This document shows positions 36,875 to 45,082 of a DNA stretch of 64,000 bases, in pieces. The notes beneath the pieces were generated by a model, which was not told where the DNA came from, made no database searches, and was given only the letters and a program-made list of their open reading frames with translations. The position numbers and the translations under genes are program-made. The DNA comes from Microbulbifer sp. HZ11 (GTDB taxonomy: Bacteria > Pseudomonadota > Gammaproteobacteria > Pseudomonadales > Cellvibrionaceae). Every line of letters starts with the position of its first letter. The first letter of the stretch is position 1. Where the stretch lies: assembly GCF_000708675.1 (NCBI RefSeq), contig NZ_JELR01000001.1, positions 186,001 through 250,000 on the forward strand. Direction: 5' to 3'.

Positions 36875-37948
36875 TCAGGCGAGGGGATCGGCGTCTGCGT
36901 CGTAGGGCAATTCAAGCACTTCCAGTACGCGGCCGTCCTCGAGTTGCAGACTTTCCCCATCCGCGACCTTGCTTTTGGTGAGCACTGCCAGCAGGGCTGT
37001 TTCACCGTTCTGCGGGCTGGCCAGTACGATATTTCCCACACTGGATTTACCTTCGCCAGAGAAAATCTCTGCGCCCGGTGCGGGCAGTTCGCCATTGTCG
37101 ATCTGCGCCCGGTACATGCGGCGTTTGGAAGCACCCAGGTACTGCATGCGCGCGACCACCTCCTGTCCGGTATAACATCCTTTCTTGAAGCTGACGCCAC
37201 CGAGCAGGTGCAGGTTGACCATCTGCGGAATAAATTCTTCACTGGTGCTCTGATATACCAGCGGGGTGCCGGCTTCCACCAACTGTGACAGCCATTGGCT
37301 GTAGCTGGCGGCTTCTGTGTCATTGCTGGCGAGTTTCTGCCAGAAATCTGCAGCCTGATCTGCAGGGATCTGCAGTATTACATTACGCTCGCTCAAGCCC
37401 GCTGCCAGAGCCCGCTCACCATTGTGGTCGAAGGGGCGTAGCTGGTGGGGGAGCAGGTCGGTGGCTTCGCTGTTGGACAGGCTGAGCAACTGGCTGGCGG
37501 TGCGGCAGGCGTCGCGGCCGCACAGGGCGAGCCAGCGATGGCTGTCGCTGACATCGTTCAGTTCGGCTTTGAAGAACACCGCATACTTTTTCAGTGCGGC
37601 GAGGGCGGTAGCTACCAGGTCCCGGGGCATCAGCAGGAGGAATTCAGTCTGCTCGATTTTCAGTGCGTAGAAGGCGCTGATCATCCGGCCTTTTGGGTTG
37701 CAGTGGCTGCCCAGGGTGAGCTGCTCATCGGGCAGGTTGACCAGATCGCAGGTCAGCTGGCCCTGCAGGAACTTCTGGCTGTCCGGACCCTTTACGGAGA
37801 TGGCGCCCATGGGACTGAGGTCGATCAGCTGCAGTTTTCCGCCGACTTCAGTTTCACTGGCCGGCTCTGTCTTGGGGAAGAGGGCGCTGTCGCCCTGCCA
37901 GCTTGCGCCCTGGGTGCTGAGAAAATCCTGCCACTGCTGCTGGTCCAT
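36875..37948 (-). CDS. ygfZ: Folate-binding Fe-S cluster maintenance protein YgfZ
   Basis: YgfZ is a tetrahydrofolate-binding protein, homologous to the GcvT T-protein, that supports Fe-S enzymes such as MiaB. The signature KGCYTGQEVVARMQYLG, with its essential Cys, is intact. The N-terminal GcvT-like fold includes IDLSPMGAISVKGPDSQKFLQG. The protein has 357 residues, against 326 in E. coli. It diverges from sdhE, its usual neighbour. Confidence 0.94.
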   Translation of the reverse strand: MDQQQWQDFLSTQGASWQGDSALFPKTEPASETEVGGKLQLIDLSPMGAISVKGPDSQKFLQGQLTCDLVNLPDEQLTLGSHCNPKGRMISAFYALKIEQTEFLLLMPRDLVATALAALKKYAVFFKAELNDVSDSHRWLALCGRDACRTASQLLSLSNSEATDLLPHQLRPFDHNGERALAAGLSERNVILQIPADQAADFWQKLASNDTEAASYSQWLSQLVEAGTPLVYQSTSEEFIPQMVNLHLLGGVSFKKGCYTGQEVVARMQYLGASKRRMYRAQIDNGELPAPGAEIFSGEGKSSVGNIVLASPQNGETALLAVLTKSKVADGESLQLEDGRVLEVLELPYDADADPLA

Positions 37949-38088
37949 GTTGCGCTCACTACCTGAATTGTACGTTTCTTACTGCGCCGGCGGGCGCGCT
38001 GAGTCGACTACCTAAATTGGGGTTTTGCCGCGGGATTTCAACTACCGCTATACTGCGCGCACTTTGAATTATGGCTTGAGTACGAAGT

Positions 38089-38334
38089 ATGGATCGCAAC
38101 CGCCTGTTTTGGGCCAGCCGTCGCGGCATGTTGGAGCTGGATCTGGTGCTGCTGCCTTTTCTCGATAATGTGTACGAGACATTGCCCGAGGAAGACAAGC
38201 AGCGCTATATCAAATTGCTGGATGAACAGGATCAGGACTTGTTTGCCTGGTTCCTGCGTCGGGAAGATCCGCAGGATCCGGAGTTGAAGCATATTGTCCA
38301 GATTATCCGCGACAACACCGGCCTGCAGGAATAA
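38089..38334 (+). CDS. sdhE: Succinate dehydrogenase flavinylation factor SdhE
   Basis: SdhE promotes covalent FAD attachment to SdhA and FrdA. The 81-residue protein contains the diagnostic RGMLELDLVLLPF, near residue 10, and AWFLRREDPQDPEL. It diverges from ygfZ with 140 bases between starts, and overlaps or abuts the ygfX-like gene downstream. Confidence 0.96.
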   Translation: MDRNRLFWASRRGMLELDLVLLPFLDNVYETLPEEDKQRYIKLLDEQDQDLFAWFLRREDPQDPELKHIVQIIRDNTGLQE

Positions 38335-38818
38335 TACGGGAGCGAAAGTCGCTTCCGGTTTCCCTGCTTCCGATTCCGCTCAGTCCCGCTCGGCGGGGCT
38401 GAAGCGTGCAGACCGCAGTGCACGGCTGGTGTGTGATCTGGCACCGTCGCGGCTACTGCGCATTTTCCTGCTGCTTGTTCTCCTGCAGTCGATTCTGCTG
38501 CTGTTTCTTTCCCGTCTCCCGTGGATTGCTGTGTGCGCACTGGTTCCCGTAATAGTACTTTATGGGGTGTCTGAATGGCGTCGGCTGGCGGTGTCGGTCG
38601 GGCGCCTTTCGACCACTGAGCGACGCTGGTACTGGCAGGTAAAGGGCGGAGCGCGGCGGGAGTTTCAGCTGGTGGGGGAGTTGACCCTGTGGCGTTGGCT
38701 GATCGTGATCAACGGCCGGGATCTCGAAGGGCGCCGATTGCGGTTGGTATTGGCACGGGACGCCGCCAGTGCGGATGACTGGCGGCGTTTGCTGGTCGCA
38801 CTGCGCCACTCCCGTTAG
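38294..38818 (+). CDS. YgfX/CptA-like small membrane protein
   Basis: This short protein has two adjacent hydrophobic segments (LLRIFLLLVLLQSILLLFL and PWIAVCALVPVIVLYGV) and a soluble C-terminal domain (WQVKGGARREFQL, LRLVLARDAASADDWRRLL). That layout and its place after sdhE match YgfX, which in some enterobacteria is reported as the SdhE partner. The start is uncertain. TTG 38294 overlaps sdhE by 41 bases and gives 174 residues; the next start, GTG 38429, leaves only a short N-terminal tail. A GGGAG at 38338-38342 is not followed by a standard start. Confidence 0.7.
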   Translation: MSRLSATTPACRNNTGAKVASGFPASDSAQSRSAGLKRADRSARLVCDLAPSRLLRIFLLLVLLQSILLLFLSRLPWIAVCALVPVIVLYGVSEWRRLAVSVGRLSTTERRWYWQVKGGARREFQLVGELTLWRWLIVINGRDLEGRRLRLVLARDAASADDWRRLLVALRHSR

Positions 38819-38850
38819 ACCACTTTCCCGGCACAGGTTCAGGAGGCGCT

Positions 38851-40494
38851 TTAAGGACCGATAAAGTGCCGCTGATCGGCAAAATTTTCCGGCACCAGGA
38901 TGGTGTCCATCGCCAGTTCCCGCAACCCCGGGTAGTCCAGTGAGTAGTGGAGGCCGCGACTCTCGCGGCGGTCCAGAGCGGAACGGATAATCAGCTCGGA
39001 TACCACCGCCAGGTTGCGCAGTTCGATCAGGTCGCTGGTAATGCGGTAATTGGCGTAGAACTCCAGAATCTCCTGCTGCAGCAGTTTCACCCGATGCTCC
39101 GCCCGTAACAGGCGCTTGCGGGTGCGTACAATCCCCACGAAGTCCCACATAAAGCGGCGCAACTCATCCCAGTTGTGCGAGATCACCACGTCTTCATCGG
39201 AATCCGTCACCCGCGAGGCGTCCCAGGCCAGGGCAGCCTTCGGTGGCGCGACCTGGTCGATGGTACTGTCGATATGCATGGCCGCGGAGCGCGCGTATAC
39301 CACGCATTCCAGCAGGGAGTTGCTGGCCAGGCGGTTGGCGCCGTGCAGGCCGGTAAAGGTGGTTTCTCCAATGGCGTACAGCTGATCCAGATCACTGCGG
39401 CCGTGCTGGTCCACCATCACGCCGCCGCAGGTGTAGTGGGCGGCTGGCACCACAGGGATGGCTTCACGGGTGATATCAATGCCGTACTTCAGGCAGTTTT
39501 TATACACAGTGGGGAAGTGCTCGCGGACAAATTCCGGGTCCTTGTGGGAGATGTCCAGATAGACACAGTCCGCACCCAGGCGCTTCATCTCATGGTCGAT
39601 GGCGCGGGCGACAATGTCCCGCGGCGCCAGCTCGCCGCGCTTGTCGAAGCGGTGCATAAAACGCTCGCCGTTCGGCAGCTTCAGCAGGGCGCCCTCGCCA
39701 CGGAGCGCCTCGGTGATCAGCATGGATTTGGCTTTTGGGTGGTACAGGCAGGTCGGGTGGAACTGGTTGAATTCCATGTTTGCCACCCGGCAGCCGGCAC
39801 GCCAGGCCATAGCGATGCCGTCGCCGCTGGCACCGTCCGGGTTGCTCGTGTACAAGTATGCCTTGGCGGCCCCGCCGGTGGCGAGTACCACGGCCTTGCC
39901 CTGAAACACCTCAACCTCTTCGGTTTCCTTGTTGTACACGTAGGATCCGGCACAGCGGAAGCGCCCGGTAGAGGCGTCTGGCTGGCGAATCAGGTCCAGG
40001 GCGATATGGTGTTCGAAGCAGTCGATATTGGGGGTGTTGCGCACCTGCTCAATCAGGGTGCTGTGCACCGCGCGGCCGGTGGCGTCGGCGCTGTGAATGA
40101 TGCGCCGGTGGCTGTGGCCGCCTTCCTTGGTCAGGTGGTAGTCGCCGTCGTCTTCGCGGGTGAAGTCCACGCCCTGATTGATCAACCAGTGAATGGCGTC
40201 GCGGCTGTTTTCTACGGTGAAGCGCACCGCCTCCGGGTGGCAGAGTCCGGCTCCTGCATCTAATGTATCGGCTATGTGTGCGTCTACCGAGTCGGTTTCG
40301 TCCAGCACGCCGGCGATGCCGCCCTGGGCAAACCAGGTGGAGCCGTCCTGCAGGCGCTGTTTGGATAGCAGGGCCACGCGGTGGCGCGCGGCAAGGTGCA
40401 GTGCCAGGGTCAGGCCGGCGGCGCCACTGCCAATTACCAGGACGTCGTAGTGGTTCTCGTTCGGGGTCACAGGTCCGTTTGCCTTCTCTCTCAT
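38851..40494 (-). CDS. nadB: L-aspartate oxidase
   Basis: NadB oxidises L-aspartate to iminoaspartate, the first step of de novo NAD synthesis. It is a flavoprotein of the SdhA type. The FAD motif [16 protein letters not shown] is at about residues 20-35. The QGGIAGV and substrate segments ([50 protein letters not shown]) and [16 protein letters not shown] are intact. The length of 547 residues is normal. It diverges from rpoE, the conserved arrangement in gammaproteobacteria. Confidence 0.96.
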   Translation of the reverse strand: MREKANGPVTPNENHYDVLVIGSGAAGLTLALHLAARHRVALLSKQRLQDGSTWFAQGGIAGVLDETDSVDAHIADTLDAGAGLCHPEAVRFTVENSRDAIHWLINQGVDFTREDDGDYHLTKEGGHSHRRIIHSADATGRAVHSTLIEQVRNTPNIDCFEHHIALDLIRQPDASTGRFRCAGSYVYNKETEEVEVFQGKAVVLATGGAAKAYLYTSNPDGASGDGIAMAWRAGCRVANMEFNQFHPTCLYHPKAKSMLITEALRGEGALLKLPNGERFMHRFDKRGELAPRDIVARAIDHEMKRLGADCVYLDISHKDPEFVREHFPTVYKNCLKYGIDITREAIPVVPAAHYTCGGVMVDQHGRSDLDQLYAIGETTFTGLHGANRLASNSLLECVVYARSAAMHIDSTIDQVAPPKAALAWDASRVTDSDEDVVISHNWDELRRFMWDFVGIVRTRKRLLRAEHRVKLLQQEILEFYANYRITSDLIELRNLAVVSELIIRSALDRRESRGLHYSLDYPGLRELAMDTILVPENFADQRHFIGP

Positions 40495-40557
40495 GGAGTT
40501 TTATTCATATTAGGGGGCGCGTAGTATACGCCATCTTCAAAAATTACCGATTTGTCA

Positions 40558-40587
40558 GGAACTTATGACCAAAATCCGGTGTCTTGA
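40558..40587 (+). promoter_or_regulatory. Candidate sigma-E (AlgU-type) promoter for rpoE
   Basis: GGAACTT (40558-40564), then a 17-base spacer, then TCTTGA (40582-40587). This matches the RpoE/AlgU -35 perfectly and resembles its TCTGA/TCNAA -10. It lies 64 bases before the rpoE ATG, so rpoE is probably autoregulated, as in Pseudomonas and E. coli. Confidence 0.7.
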
Positions 40588-40650
40588 ACACAACAGAATA
40601 AGCTTGGCTATGGCGCATTCCGGCGCCCGTGCCGCGGTTTGGAGTAGGGG

Positions 40651-41265
40651 ATGACAGGGCAACAGGCGTCACCAAGTGATCGCCAGCTGGTAGAGCGGGT
40701 ACAGAAAGGGGACAAGCGGGCCTTCGACCTGCTGGTGCTCAAATACCAACATAAGATCATGGCGGTGGTCAGCCGCTATATCAACGACCACGCCGAGGTA
40801 CACGATGTGGTGCAGGAGGCCTTTATCAAGGCGTACCGCGCACTGGGCAATTTCCGTGGAGAAAGTGCCTTTTACACCTGGATGTACCGAATTGCGATCA
40901 ATACCGCCAAGAACCACCTGGTATCCCGCAGCCGCCGCCCGCCGTCATCCGATGTGGATCTGGACGACGCCGAATTCTATTCCGGCGCGGATTTGCTACG
41001 TGACAACGAGACCCCGGAAAACCAACTGTTTCGCGACCAGCTTGAGGCCGCCGTGCACCGCGCGATCCGAGAACTGCCGGAAGACCTGCGCTCCGCGGTG
41101 ACGCTGCGGGAAATGGAAGGGCTGAGCTATGAGGAAATTGCCGAAGTGATGGGGTGCCCGGTTGGTACTGTGCGCTCGCGGATCTTCCGCGCCCGGGAAT
41201 CCATTGACCGCGCGGTTCAGGCAACCATGGCCGGCGAACCGGAACCGGTAGACGGGCGCGGTTAG
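40651..41265 (+). CDS. rpoE: RNA polymerase sigma-E factor (RpoE/AlgU)
   Basis: This ECF sigma factor controls the envelope stress regulon. Region 2 (AFDLLVLKYQHKIMAVVSRYINDHAEVHDVVQEAFIKAYRALGNFRG in family order) and the region 4 helix-turn-helix (LRSAVTLREMEGLSYEEIAEVM, CPVGTVRSRIFRAR) are both intact. The 204-residue protein starts at ATG 40651. A sigma-E-like promoter lies upstream, and rseA, rseB and rseC follow. Two tandem copies of a 13-base sequence lie directly after the stop. Confidence 0.97.
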   Translation: MTGQQASPSDRQLVERVQKGDKRAFDLLVLKYQHKIMAVVSRYINDHAEVHDVVQEAFIKAYRALGNFRGESAFYTWMYRIAINTAKNHLVSRSRRPPSSDVDLDDAEFYSGADLLRDNETPENQLFRDQLEAAVHRAIRELPEDLRSAVTLREMEGLSYEEIAEVMGCPVGTVRSRIFRARESIDRAVQATMAGEPEPVDGRG

Positions 41266-41271
41266 AAAGTG

Positions 41272-41297
41272 GCGATGTACCGAGGCGATGTACCGAG
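41272..41297 (+). repeat. Tandem 13-base direct repeat after rpoE
   Basis: GCGATGTACCGAG occurs twice head to tail (41272-41284 and 41285-41297), seven bases after the rpoE stop. It looks like a recent small duplication. The rest of the 259-base rpoE-rseA spacer holds a bulged hairpin (CCAGAACCC...GGGTTTCTGG, about 41340-41363) and no gene. Confidence 0.7.
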
Positions 41298-41524
41298 TAG
41301 AAGGCGCTGACTATTCTTTAGTCAGTTCTGTTTCAAGCCAGAACCCGTTGAGGGGTTTCTGGTCTAAATCTTCCCGGTGACCGGGACGGCAGATAAAATA
41401 TTCGACGAATTCACACAAATTTTGTCTGCCCGGTAAAACTTTTTCGACAGGCCCCGGTCTGACGTATTAACAAACAGGGTGTAATGCACGCCCAAAGAAT
41501 TGCACTGAAAGAGGGTTGACCCGT

Positions 41525-42223
41525 ATGTCTCACGGGAATCATCAGCAGCGCCTGAATGAGTCACTGTCCGCCTTGATGGATGGTGAGGCCAATGAGTTGG
41601 AAATTCAGCGTCTGCTCAAAGAAAGTGATGCCGCGGGCAGCGCTTCTGGCGGTGACCTGAATGCGCGCTGGTCCCGCTATCAGCTGGCCGCCAGCGTGAT
41701 GCGCGGTGAAAAGGTGGCCCCGGTGGATGTCGGTCTCGCCGCCAGTATTTCCGCGGCCATTGCCGATGAGCCACCGCTGCAATCTGCAGAACCCTTACCG
41801 GCCAATGACACCCATCACAACGCATCGCGCAGCCGTTGGTGGCGCCCGCTTTCTCGCGGTGCTGTGGCAGCGACGGTAGCCTTTGCGGCAGTGCTGGGGG
41901 TGCAGCAGATACAGGCACCGCAGACTCAGGGCGACCTGGTAGCAGAAACCGAGCGTCCGCAGCAGGCGCCGGTGGCGTCCATGCCGCAGCCGAGCGGTTT
42001 TCTGGCGCCGACCCTGAACACCCGCGCGGTGAGTACCGCACCCCAGCTGGTTCCCGAGCAACGGGTTGGCCCGGCACCGCAGGTGCAGATGGTTCCAACT
42101 CCGGAGTTGATGCGACACCTCAACCGGGTAATGGTGGAGCATTCTGAGCAGGCGGCCCGAGTGGGCAGTCAGGGTATGGTGCCCCACGCGCGTGCAACCT
42201 ATGGGGAGCGTCCGTCGGAGTGA
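41525..42223 (+). CDS. rseA: Anti-sigma-E factor RseA (MucA)
   Basis: RseA is an inner-membrane protein whose cytoplasmic N-terminal domain holds sigma-E. The N domain (LNESLSALMDGEANELEIQRLL, then RWSRYQLAASVMRGE) is the recognisable anti-sigma fold. One membrane segment (GAVAATVAFAAVLGV, about 118-133) precedes a Gln/Pro-rich periplasmic region that RseB would bind. ATG 41525, with GAAAGAGGG upstream, gives 232 residues; the TTG at 41516 is less likely. The proteases that release sigma-E would be a DegS homologue and RseP (2567-3925). Confidence 0.9.
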   Translation: MSHGNHQQRLNESLSALMDGEANELEIQRLLKESDAAGSASGGDLNARWSRYQLAASVMRGEKVAPVDVGLAASISAAIADEPPLQSAEPLPANDTHHNASRSRWWRPLSRGAVAATVAFAAVLGVQQIQAPQTQGDLVAETERPQQAPVASMPQPSGFLAPTLNTRAVSTAPQLVPEQRVGPAPQVQMVPTPELMRHLNRVMVEHSEQAARVGSQGMVPHARATYGERPSE

Positions 42224-42230
42224 TTGTGAT

Positions 42231-42250
42231 GGCCGGTGTTTGCACCGGCC
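42231..42250 (+). other. Hairpin in the rseA-rseB spacer
   Basis: A perfect 8-bp stem, GGCCGGTG-TTTG-CACCGGCC, begins eight bases after the rseA stop and has no T-tract. It probably stabilises or sets the processing of the rpoE-rseA message; this is an inference. Confidence 0.55.
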
Positions 42251-42288
42251 TCTGGTGCGTAGCAGATAGATGCATAACGAAATTAAGC

Positions 42289-43353
42289 ATGAATATGGCG
42301 AAATTTATCTCCCGTAATACCCGCAAAGCCAACAGCTCGCTGTTGGCTTTTTTACTATTGGCTGCGCCATTTACGGTACCCGGTGTAAGTGCGCAAAGCA
42401 CCGACCCCGACGATACCGAGGCGGCACGGCGAGAGGCCCCCAGCGGTGTATCTGCTGCGCCGTCCGCTACGGGGCAAAAGCCCTCAGTGCCGCAGGCTGT
42501 CGGAGAAACTGCGGAAGTGACCCGCACACTGCTGGCAAAACTCGCTCAGGCTGTCTCCAGTCTGGAGTACCGCGGTCTGGCGACATTCGAGCATGTGGGG
42601 TCCATGGAAACTCTGGAGGTGGTACACGGCATTCGCGATGGCGAGCAGGTCGAGCGCATTCGCTATCTCACCGGTAGCCCGCGGGAAATGGTCACTCGCA
42701 GCGGTGACCGCCAGTGTCATCGCGAGGGCAACCCGCTCACGCGCCCCGGGCTGCACAGCGCAGCGGGACTGCGGGATGTGCAGGCCAGCTACGTGTTTCT
42801 GATTCGCGGAGAGGAGCGGATCGCCGACCGCGAAGCGGTTGTCGTGGAGGCGCGCCCAAGGGATCTGCACCGCTTTGGTATGGTCATCAGTGTCGACAAG
42901 GAAACGGGGTTGCCTCTCAAGTCCATGCTGGTCGCCCCTGCGGGGCGAGTGCTGGAGCGCTTTCAGTTTGTGGAGCTGGATCTGACGCCGGTGACCGATA
43001 GCGAGTTGCAGCCGCGCTCACCATCGGTTCGCGAAGAGCCTGGTGCGATCGCCTGTACCCCTGCGGAAAGTCGCTGGCGTTTGGGTTGGGCCCCTGAGGG
43101 GTTCAAACCGGTGGCGGTTCAGGCTCTGGCAGATGGTCAGATGCTGGTGTTCAGTGATGGTCTCAGTGCGTTCACCGTGTTTGTACAGCAGTTGCCGGAT
43201 ATGAATTACAAGGGGCGGGCAGTGCGCGGCGCAACAGTGGCGTATATGGATCACCTCGACGTGGATGGCGCCCGCTATACCGTGACAGTGGTAGGGGAAA
43301 TCCCGGACAATACTGCGCAGCTGGTGGCCAAGGCGGTTACCGAAAAACAGTAA
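42289..43353 (+). CDS. rseB: Sigma-E regulatory protein RseB (MucB)
   Basis: RseB is a periplasmic protein that binds RseA and shields it from the first protease; it releases on sensing lipids or misfolded LPS intermediates. The signal peptide (ANSSLLAFLLLAAPFTVPGVSAQS) precedes the LolA-like N-terminal domain (LAQAVSSLEYRGLATFEHVG, VERIRYLTGSPREMVTRSGD) and the MucB C-terminal domain (WRLGWAPEGFKPVAVQAL, FTVFVQQLPDMNYKGRAVRG). ATG 42289 is the best start, giving 354 residues; ATG 42295 is possible, and GTG 42220 would add 23 residues. A terminator-like hairpin overlaps codons 13-22. Confidence 0.92.
   Translation: MNMAKFISRNTRKANSSLLAFLLLAAPFTVPGVSAQSTDPDDTEAARREAPSGVSAAPSATGQKPSVPQAVGETAEVTRTLLAKLAQAVSSLEYRGLATFEHVGSMETLEVVHGIRDGEQVERIRYLTGSPREMVTRSGDRQCHREGNPLTRPGLHSAAGLRDVQASYVFLIRGEERIADREAVVVEARPRDLHRFGMVISVDKETGLPLKSMLVAPAGRVLERFQFVELDLTPVTDSELQPRSPSVREEPGAIACTPAESRWRLGWAPEGFKPVAVQALADGQMLVFSDGLSAFTVFVQQLPDMNYKGRAVRGATVAYMDHLDVDGARYTVTVVGEIPDNTAQLVAKAVTEKQ
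42325..42353 (+). terminator. Intrinsic-terminator-like hairpin inside the rseB signal-peptide codons
   Basis: AAAGCCAACAG (42325-42335), loop CTCG, CTGTTGGCTTT (42340-42350) and further T residues (T42348-42353, six in a row) form a perfect 11-bp stem with a U-tail. By sequence alone this would be called a rho-independent terminator, yet it lies inside the coding region, so a translating ribosome would mask it. Confidence 0.6.
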
Positions 43354-43369
43354 GCGGAAGTGTCCAATC

Positions 43370-43843
43370 ATGATTGAAGAGCGTGGCAAGATCGTCGCCA
43401 TCGAGAAATCCGCAGTGTGGGTGGAGACTGTGCAACGCAGTGGGTGCCACAGCTGTGCGGCCAAGCCTGGTTGTGGCACTGGGCTGCTGGGCGACTTCTG
43501 GGCCAACGCGTCCCGTGTGCGCGTTCAGGTTTCTCCGGCCGAGGCGGAAGCGCTGCAATTGCACGACACGGTGGTTATCGGTATCGGCGAGCGGGTATTG
43601 GCAACCAGCTCGCTTGTGGTGTATCTGGTGCCGCTGATAGCGCTGGTGCTGGGTGCCCTGGCGGGGCAGACCCTGGGCTCTGAGCCATTGGCGATTGCTG
43701 GTGCATTTTTGGGGTTGGGTGCGGGCGCGGCAGTGGTGCGTTTGTATAGTCATTTCCACCGCGGCAATCGCGCGTTTGCGCCCCAGTTTTTGCGCTGTGA
43801 GCAGGGTGCGCCCTGTGCCATCCCGGTTTCACCGATCTCCTGA
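43370..43843 (+). CDS. rseC: RseC/MucC-family membrane protein
   Basis: This 157-residue protein has the cysteine cluster SGCHSCAAKPGCGTGLLG near the N terminus, two adjacent membrane segments (about 80-125) and a C-terminal Cys pair (LRCEQGAPC). This matches RseC/MucC, part of the sigma-E operon and related to redox proteins such as RnfB-associated factors. Its role in sigma-E control is modest or unclear. It starts 16 bases after rseB. Confidence 0.9.
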   Translation: MIEERGKIVAIEKSAVWVETVQRSGCHSCAAKPGCGTGLLGDFWANASRVRVQVSPAEAEALQLHDTVVIGIGERVLATSSLVVYLVPLIALVLGALAGQTLGSEPLAIAGAFLGLGAGAAVVRLYSHFHRGNRAFAPQFLRCEQGAPCAIPVSPIS

Positions 43844-44074
43844 TTACCTCTATCCCGCCGCTTTCTTCGTCCTTTCCTCGCCATTTAACCGATGCTTCCG
43901 CGGTAGCCGGCTCTGGCTATGGGGAGCCGACCCCATCACGCCGATGTCGCGATTGATTTATGCGGAGATTTACCCGCTGATTCCCCAGTAGTTTCTACAC
44001 TGAATGCTGACCCGTCGGTACGCACTATCGCGGTATCGCACAAAGCAATAATGGAACTGATCGGAGATGCAGGG

Positions 44075-45055
44075 ATGACAGGTCAAGCGGCGTCAGTTGG
44101 GCCCCACAGATTTGAAGTGCGGTGCTATGCGGAAAGCTGGCCACTCAACACGGCATTTGTGATATCCCGCGGTGCACGCACCGAGGCACGGGTGGTGGTG
44201 GTCGAGGTCTTCGCTGGTGGTGTGACCGGTATCGGTGAGTGCACCCCCTATCCGCGTTACGGCGAAAGCCTGGAGTCCGTGCTGGCGGAAATACACTCGA
44301 TTCTGCCAGCGCTACAGCGTGGAATTACCCGCGGTCAATTACAGGAATTGATGCTTGCCGGCGCCGCAAGGAACGCGGTGGACTGCGCGCTGGCAGATTG
44401 GTTGCAGAAGAAAAGTGGCGCAGGTTTTACCGGTCCCGAGTCCTTGCCTACCGTGCAGACGCTGGTGATCGCGGAACCCGAGGCGATGGCGGAAGCCGCG
44501 CGCACCGCCGAGAGCGCGGGTGCGTCGGTGCTCAAGCTCAAACTGGATCGCCAGTTGGTGTTGGAACGGGTAGCCGCCGTGCGCCGTGCGGCACCGGGGT
44601 GCGAGCTGGTGATTGATGCCAATGAAGCCTGGGCGCCAGAGGGGCTGCCGGCACTTTGTGAAAAGCTCGCGGCGCAGGGTGTGTCGATGCTGGAGCAGCC
44701 TTTGCCGGTGGGCGAGGATCAGGTGCTTGAGCGCTTCGCGCACCCGCTGCCGATTTGCGCGGATGAGAGCTGTCATACCCGTGCGGATTTGCCAAAACTC
44801 AAGGGTCGCTACGACATGGTGAATATCAAGCTGGACAAGACCGGCGGGCTGCAGGAGGCGCTGATGCTCGCCGACGCCGCCAGCGCTCAGGGCTTCGAGT
44901 TGATGCTCGGCTGTATGTTGTGTACCTCACGGGCGATTCGCGCGGCTTGGCCCCTCGGTGAGCGGGCGCGGTTTGTGGATCTGGACGGACCAACCTGGCT
45001 GGCAAAAGATGTGCACCCGCTACAGTTCTTTCACGGGCGGGTATTCTGGACCTGA
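44075..45055 (+). CDS. ycjG: Dipeptide epimerase (L-Ala-D/L-Glu type, enolase superfamily)
   Basis: This enolase-superfamily enzyme is of the muconate-lactonising subgroup. The capping domain (ESWPLNTAFVISRGARTEARV, IGECTPYPRYGESLESV) is followed by a barrel with catalytic lysines in LKLKLD (K-x-K), metal ligands in DANEAW, EQPL and ADES, and the opposite-face Lys in NIKLDKTGG. These motifs fit Ala-Glu epimerase, which converts L-Ala-D-Glu from murein into L-Ala-L-Glu; D-Glu racemase-type activity is a close alternative. ATG 44075 with GGAG nearby gives 326 residues; the frame is open back to 43919. It is followed convergently by mpaA, a functional partner. Confidence 0.82.
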   Translation: MTGQAASVGPHRFEVRCYAESWPLNTAFVISRGARTEARVVVVEVFAGGVTGIGECTPYPRYGESLESVLAEIHSILPALQRGITRGQLQELMLAGAARNAVDCALADWLQKKSGAGFTGPESLPTVQTLVIAEPEAMAEAARTAESAGASVLKLKLDRQLVLERVAAVRRAAPGCELVIDANEAWAPEGLPALCEKLAAQGVSMLEQPLPVGEDQVLERFAHPLPICADESCHTRADLPKLKGRYDMVNIKLDKTGGLQEALMLADAASAQGFELMLGCMLCTSRAIRAAWPLGERARFVDLDGPTWLAKDVHPLQFFHGRVFWT

Positions 45056-45082
45056 TGAACCACTGAGGCGGGTCTCTGCGGT

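Noticed and set aside
39175-40263. Long plus-strand open frame opposite nadB (362 codons)
   Set aside because: It is antisense to the intact nadB gene, has no ribosome-binding site and no recognisable domain. High GC gives long antisense open frames.
43844-44074. Upstream extension of the dipeptide epimerase to 43919
   Set aside because: The first 52 codons lack family similarity, and ATG 44075 has a Shine-Dalgarno sequence and gives the normal length.
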